NCBI GenBank assembly: GCA_022414725.1
Contig: CM039466.1
Coordinates: forward strand, 16,664,502-16,728,501
Direction: 5' to 3'
DNA: 64,000 bases
Source of the DNA: Microglena sp. YARC
Lineage: Eukaryota > Chlorophyta > Chlorophyceae > Chlamydomonadales > Chlamydomonadaceae
Shown here: one piece after another, positions 56,057-64,000 of the stretch
How positions within the stretch are numbered: position 1 is the stretch's first letter
Layout of the letters: every line of letters starts with the position of its first letter
The notes under the pieces: model-generated
The model's input: only the letters and a program-made list of their open reading frames with translations
The model's database searches: none
Told to the model about the DNA's origin: nothing
Made by a program: the position numbers and the translations under genes

Positions 56057-58177
56057 CTCAAAGCTGCCCTTGTCAATAGTGCTAAGTATGAGGCTAAGCA
56101 CACAAACAAGACAGGAGCGGAGCTGTCGGTAATCTTGGACAAGGGAGGAGGGCTCTGCAAGGCCATGGGTCAGTACACAGAGGCAGAGCCTATGTACCAA
56201 CAGGCTCTAGAGGGAAGGAAGCGAGTTTTGGGTGCTGACCACCCAGACACCCTCAGCTCTGTCAATAACCTGGCTACTTGCATTAGTGTTCAAGGGCGCT
56301 ACCATGAGGCGGAGGCTCTGTACCAACAGGCTATGGAGGGACGGAAGTGTGTGTTGGGTGCTGACCACCCAGACACCCTCAAGTCAGTCAACAACCTGGC
56401 TACTTGCACCAGTGGTCAGGGGCGCTACCAGGAGGCAGAGGCTATGTACCAACAGGCTCTGGAGGGAAGGATGCGTGTGTTGGGTGCTGACCACCCAGAC
56501 ACCCTCACCACTGTCAACAACCTAGCTATTTGCAACAGTGATCAGGGGCGCTACCAGGAGGCAGAGGCTATGTACCAACAGGCTCTGGAGGGAAGGATGC
56601 GCGTGTTGGGTGCTGACCACCCAGACACCATCAGTTCTCTGGGCAACCTGGCTGGTTGCATGTATGAACAGGGGCGCTTTTAGGAGGCAGAGGCTATGTA
56701 CCAACAGGCTCTGGAGGGAAGGAAGCGTGCGTTGGGTGCTGACCACCCAGACACCCTCAACTCTGTCACTGGCCTGGCTAATTGCATCAATGACCAGGGG
56801 CGCTACCAAGAGGCAGAGGCTATGTACCAACAGGCTCTGGAGGTAATGAAGCGTGTGTCGGGTGCTGACCACCCTCACACCATCTGCTCTGTGGACTACC
56901 TGGCTGGTTGCATGTATGCACAGGGGCGCTTCCAGGAGGCAGAGGCTATGTACCAACAGGCTCTGGAGGGAAGGATGCGTGTGTTGGGTGCTGACCACCC
57001 AGACACCCTCAACTCTGTCACTGGCCTGGCTAATTGCATCAATGACCAGGGGCGCTACCAAGAGGCAGAGGCTATGTACCAACAGGCTCTGGAGGGAATG
57101 AAGCGTGTGTCCGGTGCTGACCACCCTCACACCATCAGCTCTGTGGACTACCTGGCTGGTTGCATGTATGAACAGGGGCGCTTCCAGGAGGCAGAGGCTA
57201 TGTACCAACAGGCTCTGGAGGGAAGGATGCGTGTGTTGGGTGCTGACCACCCAGACACCCTCAACTCTGTCACTGGCCTGGCTAATTGCATCAATGACCA
57301 GGGGCGCTACCAAGAGGCAGAGGCTATGTACCAACAGGCTCTGGAGGTAATGAAGCGTGTGTCGGGTGCTGACCACCCTCACACCATCAGCTCTGTGGAC
57401 TACCTGGCTGGTTGCATGTATGAACAGGGGCGCTTCCAGGAGGCAGAGGCTATGTACCAACAGGCTCTGGAGGGAAGGATGCGTGTGTTGGGTGCTGACC
57501 ACCCAGACACCCTCAACTCTGTCACTGGCCTGGCTAATTGCATCAATGACCAGGGGCGCTACCAAGAGGCAGAGGCTATGTACCAACAGGCTCTGGAGGT
57601 AATGAAGCGTGTGTCGGGTGCTGACCACCCTCACACCATCAGCTCTGTGGACTACCTGGCTGGTTGCATGTATGAACAGGGGCGCTTCCAGGAGGCAGAG
57701 GCTATGTACCAACAGGCTCTGGAGGGAAGGATGCGTGTGTTGGGTGCTGACCACCCAGACACCCTCAACTCTGTCACTGGCCTGGCTAATTGCATCAATG
57801 ACCAGGGGCGCTACCAGGAGGCAGAGGCTATGTACCAACAGGCTCTGGAGGGAAGGAAGCGTGTGTTGGGTGCCGACCACCCAGACACCATCAGCTCTGT
57901 CTTCAACGTGGCTGGTTGCATCAATGAACAGGGGCGCAACCAGGAGGCAGAGGCTATGTACCAACAGGCTCTGGAGGAGAGGAAGCGAGTTTTGGGTGCT
58001 GACCACCTGGATACCGGAGATGCTATGTACAACCTAGCTGAGTGCATTGAATCACAGGGCCAGCGCTCCAAGGAGGCCCAGGCTTTGATCATGTCAGCAG
58101 CGGAGATATATTTGCGTGTGTACGGGCCTAAGCACGATGAAACAACTGATGCCCTATCCAGAGCAGGAGCAGACTAG
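56057..58177 (+). CDS. Copy B exon 5: kinesin-light-chain-type TPR array
   Basis: Acceptor ATTGCAG. It reads LKAALVNSAKYEAKHTNKTG, then about sixteen TPR units of 42 residues (EAEAMYQQALEGRMRVLGAD, then HPDTLNSVTGLANCIN) and a C-terminus KHDETTDALSRAGAD. One TAG interrupts at 56681-56683, where sister units have CAG (Gln); otherwise 706 codons are open. Between about 56690 and 57830 the units alternate as an 84-residue (252-bp) pair repeated four times with almost no differences, showing recent expansion or conversion. TPRs of this class bind peptides or partner proteins. Confidence 0.85.
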
Positions 58178-58400
58178 GAGAGGAAACCAGTGCAGACCGA
58201 TAAAAGCCCTTACCAGTACCCACAACAAGAACGGGGTTCTTCTACTCACCCATGCATGTTATTATGGGCCTCAGCACAATGAAGCAAATGAAGCACTATC
58301 CAGAGCAGGAGCAGACTAGGAGAGGACACCATTTGTTGTACTAAATAGATTTTCACCCAAGGAAATGGGACTCCGTACACAAACCAGCTCTTGTCAACAG
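58178..58400 (+). repeat. 3' flank with a duplicated stop-codon end
   Basis: The end of exon 5 (CTATCCAGAGCAGGAGCAGA CTAGG) is copied at 58295-58325, again reading ALSRAGAD and a stop. The same is seen after copy A (42840-43030). Confidence 0.7.
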
Positions 58401-58407
58401 TGCTAAG

Positions 58408-60016
58408 CTGCCCTTGTCAACAGTGCTAAGTATGAGGCTAAGCACACAAACAAGACAGGAGCAGAGCTGTCGGTAATCTTGGACAAGGGAGGAGGGCTTT
58501 GCAGGGCCATGGGGCAGTACACAGAGGCAGAGCCTACGTACGAAAAGGCTCTAGAGGGAAGGAAGCGAGTTTTGGGTGCTGATCACCCAGACACCCTCAC
58601 CTTAGTCAAGAACCTGGCTGATTGCATCAGTGATCAGGGTCGCTTCCAGGAGGCAGAGGCTCTGTACCAACAGGCTTTGGAGAAAAGGAAACCTGTGTTG
58701 GGTGCTGACCACCCAGACACCATCAGCTCTGTCAACGGCCTGGCTGGTTGCATGTATGAACAGGGGCGCTATCAGGAGGCAGAGGCTCTGTTCCAACAGG
58801 CTCTGGAAGGAAGGAAGCGCATGTAGGGTGCTGACCACCCAGACACCATCACCTCTGCCCACAACCTGGCTAGTTGCATCAATGCTCAGGGACGCTTCCA
58901 GGAGGCAGAGGCTCTGTTCCAACAGGCTATAGAGGGAAGGATGCTTGTGTTGGGTGCTGACCACCCAGACACCATCAGCTCTGTTAATGGCCTGGCTTGT
59001 TGCATCAGTGATCACTGATGCAACCAAGAGGCTGAGGCTCTGTACCAACTGGCTCTGGAGGGAAGGAAGCGTGGGTTGGGTGCTGGCCACCCAAACACCA
59101 TCAGCTCTGTGGACAACCTGGCTAGTTGCATGTATGAACAGGGGAGCTATCAGGAAGCAGAGGCTCTGTACCAACAGGCTCTGGAGGGAAGGAAGCAAGT
59201 TCTGGGTGCTGACCACCCAGACACCATCAGCTCTGTCAACAACCCGGCTAATTGCATCAATGGTCAGGGGCTCTACCAGGAGGCAGAGGCTCTGTACCAA
59301 GAGGCTCTGGAGGGGAGGAACCGTGTGTTGGGTGCTGACCACCCAGACACCATCAGCTTTGTGGGCAACCTGGCTAATTGCATCAATGATCAGGGGCGCT
59401 ACCAGGAGGCAGAGGCTATGTTCCAACAGGAACTGGAGGGAAAGAAGCGAGTGCTGGGTGCTGACCACCCAGACACCATGAGCTCTGTCAACAACCTGGC
59501 TAATTGCATCAATGGTCAGGGGCGCAATTAGGAGGCAGAGGCTCTGTACCAAGAGGCTCTGGAGGGGAGGAAGCGTGTGTTGGGTGCTGACCACCCAGAC
59601 ACCCTCACCTTTGTCAACAACCTGGCTAATTGCATCAGTGATCAAGGGCGCTACAAGGAGGCAGAGGCTCTGTTACAGCAGGCTCTGGAGGGAAGGAAGC
59701 GTGTGTTGGGTGCTGACCACCCAAACACCATCAGCTATGTCAACAACCTGGCTCTTTGCATCAATGGTCAGGGGGCCACCAGGAGGCAGAGGCTCTGTAC
59801 CAACAGGCTCTGGAGGGGAGCAAGCGTGTGTTGGGTGCTGACCACCCGGATACCGCAGATGCTATGTACAACCTAGCTGATTGCATTGAATCACAGGGCC
59901 AGAGCTCCAAAGAGGCCAAGGCTTTGTTTACATTAGCGGCAGAGATATATTCGCGTGCATACGGGCCAGAGCACGATGAAACAACTGATGCCATTTCCAG
60001 AGCTGGAACAGTCTAA
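58408..60016 (+). pseudogene. Truncated third copy C: TPR exon only
   Basis: Begins inside exon 5 (AALVNSAKYEAKHTNKTGAE); the earlier exons are missing. It joins the 3' flank of copy B at about 58389, where the flank (ACACAAACCAGCTC) runs straight into TTGTCAACAGTGC. It has about twelve TPR units. Breaks are TAG at 58824 (for TTG), TGA at 59016, TAG at 59529 (for CAG) and a 1-base loss at about 59771. The remaining frame ends at 60016 with ISRAGTV. Best explained by unequal crossing-over between tandem copies. Confidence 0.85.
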
Positions 60017-60184
60017 GAGAAGACCAATGAAGACTCAAGGGAGACAAGCCCTTGCCAGTAGTCACAACAAGAGAGGGGGCTTCTACTCACCCATGCATGT
60101 TTTGGGGGGCCTCGGCCAGATGAAGGAAATGAAGCACTATCCAGAGCAGGAGAAAACTAGGAGAGGACACTATGTTTTGTATTG

Positions 60185-60815
60185 ACAAGATGTTCACCCT
60201 ATGAAGTGGGACCCATTACACAAACCTGCTCCCCCGAAGGATTTAGAAAGAATGGAGGAGGAATTCCAATGAATACTTAAGCAAGAGAAGCCCTTGCCAA
60301 TGGCCACAACAACAGAGAGGGAGTTATACTCACCCATACATGTGCGTAAAAGCCTAAGCACAATAAAATTCACCAATAATAATTGTTGCAAGCCTATTTA
60401 GCCCGCCCCTAGACTGCAACATACATACAATGATGCAACTTATGCCCTATCCAGAGCATAAGTAAATTATGACCGATCGCCGTTGAAGGCCAGTCAAGAT
60501 TGAAGACAAGCCCTTCAAAATATGGAGCTGACCACTGTCTGGTGTGATTGTTTATTGGAGAACGGTCGACTGCCAGTACACCTTCAAGATGAAATATGAC
60601 TTGCCGGTACATCTTCAAGATGAAGGTACACTTGCCGGTACACATCCAAGATGAAGGGGATCTTTTCTCGAAGATGGGGATTGGATTGTAACATGTCTTT
60701 CAGCCAACTCTGTCTGGGCTTCTTGCCGCCTAGCAATTACAAGTCCTCTCGTGCAATATATACAGCTAACACCCCGTCACCGTAACAGAACCCAGAAAGC
60801 TTACCAGTAATAAGT
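60185..60815 (+). repeat. Duplicated 3' flank, copy C
   Basis: Partner of 43030-43950. It contains a small ~30-bp repeat (CTTGCCGGTACA..TTCAAGATGAA) at 60565-60660. Confidence 0.75.
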
Positions 60816-61173
60816 ACGTTTGCCAAGCCAGACGCGGGCGAGCCCTCCATGCCCTCCCCCCGGGCCAAGCCAGCACTGGGCGACCCTGACCTCGTTCACC
60901 GCCTTGTTGACACAGGCGAGGACCACGAGATCATGAGTGAGCAAAAGGCGAAGGGAGTGAAGGCGGCTGACCCCCAGGTGGTGAATAGTAATCCTGTGGA
61001 CGCCAACTTGATCAGGAGTGCATCCCACAGAGGGGGGGGCTCTGCAGCCGGCGTGGGTATGGCCCCCAAGCTGACTGTGGAGATTGAGGGTGGAGACGCA
61101 GCGGGGGCTGCTGAGGGGGCACAAGGCTCACCATTCATGATCAAGTCGGAGACCATAAAGCCTGCGCGCTAAT
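60816..61173 (+). CDS. Possible C-terminal exon, unrecognised
   Basis: A frame open from about 60790 reads TFAKPDAGEPSMPSPRAKPA, then LGDPDLVHRLVDTGEDHEIM, SEQKAKGVKAADPQVVNSNP and ends SPFMIKSETIKPAR before a stop at 61171-61173. It starts where the duplicated 3' flank ends. Composition is protein-like (charged, Ala/Gly-rich) with no repeat structure. No domain recognised. It may be the last exon of a gene cut by the duplication. Confidence 0.4.
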
Positions 61174-61180
61174 CTTTGGT

Positions 61181-61603
61181 ATGCTTGAGCGCTATCCTAT
61201 CGCAGCTGATGAGGAGACTAAGCAGTCAGTGCATGTACCTATGATCACTGGGGCAGTGACCAAGCATGCTGCTGACAGCCCTAGGCTGCCAATCAACTTG
61301 ATGTATGCCTCCTTGATTGGATCACTCATCTACCTGTCCACATGCACGCTGCGTCCTTTTTACGCCCCTCTTGTGCGACCCTCAATTAATTGGCGGGCGT
61401 ACGACAATCCAGCACATGGCCGAATACAGATGGCCAAATACAGATGGCTGAAACTTGACAGGAGGGAATGCAATGGACCCTCCAACATACTGAGTCCCAC
61501 TCCCTGGGTGGAAATCCTTTCATTCATAAAAACATCTAACCGAGTTACCGATCAGCTCCACGTCCTTATTGATTGTATAATTCATGTGCTCGTACCGTAC
61601 TGA
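61181..61603 (+). mobile_element. Ty1/copia pol fragment
   Basis: Reads LPINLMYASLIGSLIYLSTC, then TLRPFYAPLVRPSINWRAYD. The YxSLIGSLxYLxxCTRPD motif is typical just after the copia reverse transcriptase; here CTRPDI has become CTLRPF by a frame or point change. The upstream KQSVHVPMITG part fits the region before it. The rest to 61603 is not recognised. No LTR seen; a degenerate fragment. Confidence 0.6.
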
Positions 61604-62095
61604 CACAAAAATGCAGCGGTTCGATAATTTGACAGTCATCTTCGGACGCGGCGCGATATGCCGGTAACGTGAATCCGGGACTGACGAGTCGGCAGGAGGT
61701 ATTCCCCCCCTGTCGCACGGATCAACCTAGGTTCGACTCCGCATAACCCCCTGTCAACCCCTTCGCCGTGAAATCGTCCAATGATTGAACAGTCAAATTG
61801 TTGTGTCGGTACGGTACACTCATTCATAGTTAAGTGCAGCTTAGAGATTATTTTGTCTAGGTGTTCGCAACTGATCCCTTAGGTGGAGAGATAGGTAATA
61901 GTTGTGATTCGTATGGTACCAGTGGTACCTATGGTGAAGACTAGGTAGTACATGTGCGAAGACTCATTCATATTCATTGTTAGTTATTCATAGCTGGTTT
62001 GTGACGGGAGACCCACCTCCTGGGGTGAAAAACAAGGGCAGTTGGCTTGGCACCAAACTGGCCAGGCCTGGGTAGCTGTTTTTTGTCAGGAGACC
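61604..62095. other. No recognised gene
   Basis: Contains a B-box-like GGTTCGACTCC at about 61730 without a foldable tRNA, short repeats of CTATGGTACC type, and a duplicated GGAGACCCACCTCCTGGG at 62010 and 62090. Confidence 0.5.
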
Positions 62096-62098
62096 CAC

Positions 62099-62258
62099 CT
62101 CCTGGGTTGAAAGTCCTTTCACAACTAAAGAAAAACAAGTTTTGTTCAGCTTGGGCACTAGGTTGATGGAGGTTTGGATGAAGAGAGAGCCCAGGGAGCT
62201 GCCTAGAAGCTGCTGCCCGTAGCTGAAAAGAAACGCTACGGTCACCAAGATAGGACGT
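62099..62258 (-). CDS. Possible exon, unrecognised
   Basis: Acceptor TTGCACAG and donor GAG|GTGGGT frame 160 nt (1 + 53 codons). It reads RPILVTVAFLFSYGQQLLGS, then SLGSLFIQTSINLVPKLNKT and VVKGLSTQE. The last 15 bases plus donor are repeated 80 bp downstream (CCCCAGGAG|GTGGGTCTCC), as in the other genes. No family recognised. Confidence 0.3.
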
Positions 62259-62514
62259 CTGTGCAATTCATCTCAGTTTCGCATTGGTAATAAGGCGGCC
62301 TTACTAAGGTCCCCAAGACAGCAATACACTTTGGTATGAGTTATCCTTTGCTGTACACGCACGCACAGACAAGTACACACATGCACCTTTGTCCATGTGT
62401 CCATACACCCTTCCCTATATCTCAAAGCAATAAGGTGGACGTGCGACTCACCATCCCCTGTTCGACGTAGTATTGCAGTCATGTGGTAGTTTAAAGCTAG
62501 AGGAACCAGCCACG

Positions 62515-63300
62515 TGTTGAGGAAGCTGAGGAATGGATTGAGGAAGCTGGGGAATGGATTGAGGAAGCTGGGGAATGGATTGAGGAAGCTGCTGAAGGAA
62601 ATGAGGAAGCTGGGGAATGAATTGAGGAAGCTGCTAAAGGGAAGAGGTAGCTGGGGAATGGATTGAGGAAGCTGAGGAATGGATTGAGAAAGATGTTGAA
62701 TGGATTGAGGAACATGTTGAATGGATTGAGGAAGCTGGGGAATGGATTGAGGAAGCTGCTGAAGGAAATGAGGAATCTGAGGAATGAATTGAGGAAGCTG
62801 CTGAAGGAAAGAGGAAGCTGGGGAATGAATTGAGGAAGCTGAGGAATGGATTGAGGAAGATGTTGAATGGATTGAGGAACATGTTGAATGGGTTGAGGAA
62901 GCTGGGGAATGGATTGAGGAAGCTGCTGAAGGAAATGAGAAAGCTGGGGAATGAATTGAGGAAGCTGCTAAAGGAAAGAGGAAGCTGGGGAATGAATTGA
63001 GGAAGCTGCTGAAGGAAAGAGGAAGCTGGGGAATGAATTGAGGAAGCTGAGGAATGGATTGAGGAAGATGTTGAATGGATTGAGGAACATGTTGAATGGA
63101 TTGAGGAAGCTGGGGAATGGATTGAGGAAGCTGAGGAATGGATTGAGGAAGATGTTGAATGGATTGAGGAAGCTGAGGAATGGATTGAGGAAGCTGCTGA
63201 AGGAAATTAGACAGCTGGGGAATGAATTGAGGAAGCTGGGGAATGGATTGAGGAACATGTTCAATGGATTGTGGAAGATGTTGAATGAATTGAGAAAGAT
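62515..63300. repeat. ~24-bp GAGGAAGCTGGGGAATGGAT minisatellite
   Basis: About thirty units with variants (ATGTTGAATG, CTGCTGAAGGAAATGAG), arranged in higher-order blocks. Because most units are multiples of three, both strands are open for hundreds of codons (Leu-Asn-Pro-Phe-rich on minus, Arg-Lys-Leu-rich on plus). I see no evidence of a gene. Confidence 0.85.
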
Positions 63301-63359
63301 GTACCATGTAAACAAATCGGTACCTACCGGTAATATAAAAATGCCAACCTCGGGAGCTA

Positions 63360-63465
63360 ATCCGCTTAGAGTGCACCCTAGTTGCCGTAGGTACCACACG
63401 GGGGGACTTGGAATTAGTAGACGTTGAGCAGCCCAGAGTTGACTGAAGAACCATGTAACAATTCA
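63360..63465. repeat. Dispersed repeat R5, copy 2
   Basis: Partner of 44698-44815. Confidence 0.5.
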
Positions 63466-63812
63466 AATTTAAAAAATCCAAGATGCCACTGAGGAAATTG
63501 GGCACTCGTATAGAACCACGCGTAGAACCTACTGTAGACGACTTATATGTCTCTACCTGAGTAGGCAAAGTATGGGCCAGTCACTACCAGGTCCCGAGTT
63601 ACCTGTCGCCATGCAGTACTGTGTACTACAATCGGCTCGTACCCGGCCGGGGGAGACTAGTGATGGGGGGGCTGGGGCCTGGGAGCTGTGTGGTAGGAGC
63701 ACAGGACCGATATGTTATATATAGGTTGGATCCAAGAACACGAATGAGAGAGATCGTGTGCGAAAGGGTGGGCGATTAGGCATGATTTACCGCCCACGTG
63801 CGCCTATACCCG
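63466..63812. other. No recognised gene
   Basis: Balanced single-copy sequence between the dispersed repeat R5 and the LINE end. No open frame of note. Confidence 0.4.
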
Positions 63813-64000
63813 AATTACATTACATGTTAAAGTCTACTTGACACCGCGAGGGTGTATGAGACTCTGTGCTTTAAACAAAAAGAAAAAGCACCCACAAAGC
63901 AAAAAAACCCATTACATCAGGGGTGTGTCGAGGACAAACAAACCAAACTCCCATCCACCGTTTTGGTGGCGTAGGTATTAAACCCCCTAGAGCAGGACCC
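63813..64000 (-). mobile_element. 3' end of a second LINE copy, cut by window end
   Basis: Reverse complement of the LINE 3' UTR at 37600-37790, including GTCTACTTGACACCGCGAGG and GTTTTGGTGGCGTAGGTATT. The tail is short (two ATTAC units). The rest lies beyond the window. Confidence 0.85.

Larger units (their letters stand above)
46937..58177 (+). other. Span of TIR-like/TPR gene, copy B
   Basis: Five exons: 46937-46957, 48980-50003, 50477-50584, 51294-51377, 56057-58177. Phases agree at all joins. The product would be about 1,120 residues: MGCGASK (an N-myristoylation-type start, implying membrane attachment), an acidic repeat region, a TIR-like domain, a short helix and about sixteen kinesin-light-chain-type TPRs. 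TIR-like plus TPR proteins are generally signalling adaptors; the exact role is unknown. Two defects remain: a 2-base loss at about 49989 and an in-frame TAG at 56681. The gene is therefore either a young pseudogene or carries assembly errors. Confidence 0.7.

Noticed and set aside
56522..58006. 494-aa antisense ORF over the TPR exon
   Set aside because: Antisense shadow of the TPR repeat; the plus strand has the conserved TPR motif and splice sites.
61640..61770. tRNA-like B box GGTTCGACTCC
   Set aside because: No cloverleaf with a pairing acceptor stem or T stem could be drawn around it.
62273..63568. 431-aa minus-strand Leu/Asn/Pro/Phe/Ser-rich ORF
   Set aside because: Produced by a minisatellite whose units are mostly multiples of three; the plus strand is equally open.

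Overview
This is a nuclear window from a eukaryote. Genes are split by GT-AG introns, introns dwarf exons, and tandem repeats cover more than half of the bases. The proteins (a fibrocystin-like IPT/PA14 surface protein, and a myristoylation-motif / TIR-like / kinesin-light-chain TPR protein) suit a flagellate protist. I favour a green alga, but that is inference and cannot be proved from this window. There is one 1,000-base assembly gap (1090-2089). Roughly 4-24 kb carries many single-base indels even inside coding exons and repeat units, whereas 24.6-63 kb is clean. The first part was probably built from uncorrected long reads.

Layout. (1) About 34.6 kb down to at least 4.15 kb, minus strand: one giant gene for a secreted or surface protein. 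Exon 1 (34475-34608) gives a signal peptide and the start of an IPT/TIG domain. The next six exons (32940-33051, 30879-31011, 29439-29616, 27195-27459, 25899-26110, 24662-24814) join with matching codon phase at every junction. They encode IPT - IPT-like - IPT - start of PA14, the N-terminal order of fibrocystin/PKHD1L1-type proteins. Further exon pieces, broken by indels, lie at about 23.3, 18.3, 17.5, 16.0, 14.1, 11.4, 8.25, 5.4 and 4.3 kb. (2) 35.1-43.9 kb, plus strand: copy A of a MGCGASK / acidic-repeat / TIR-like / TPR gene. It has several disabling changes and a 5'-truncated LINE in intron 1. (3) 45.5-58.3 kb, plus strand: copy B, a duplicate with much better exons but three introns swollen by satellites. 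(4) 58.4-60.8 kb: a 5'-truncated third copy (TPR exon only), a pseudogene. (5) 60.8-64 kb: an unrecognised C-terminal coding piece, a Ty1/copia fragment, a possible minus-strand exon, a coding-like minisatellite and the 3' end of a second LINE copy.

Main observation. The introns are not filled with random repeats. The part next to an upstream exon consists of tandem copies of that exon's last bases plus its 5' splice site. The part next to the downstream exon consists of tandem copies of its 3' splice site plus first bases. A simple-sequence tract often separates the two. This holds for nearly every intron of the giant gene and recurs in the unrelated plus-strand genes, where even the stop-codon end of the last exon is tandemly copied. 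I regard this splice-site-anchored amplification as the most interesting signal here.
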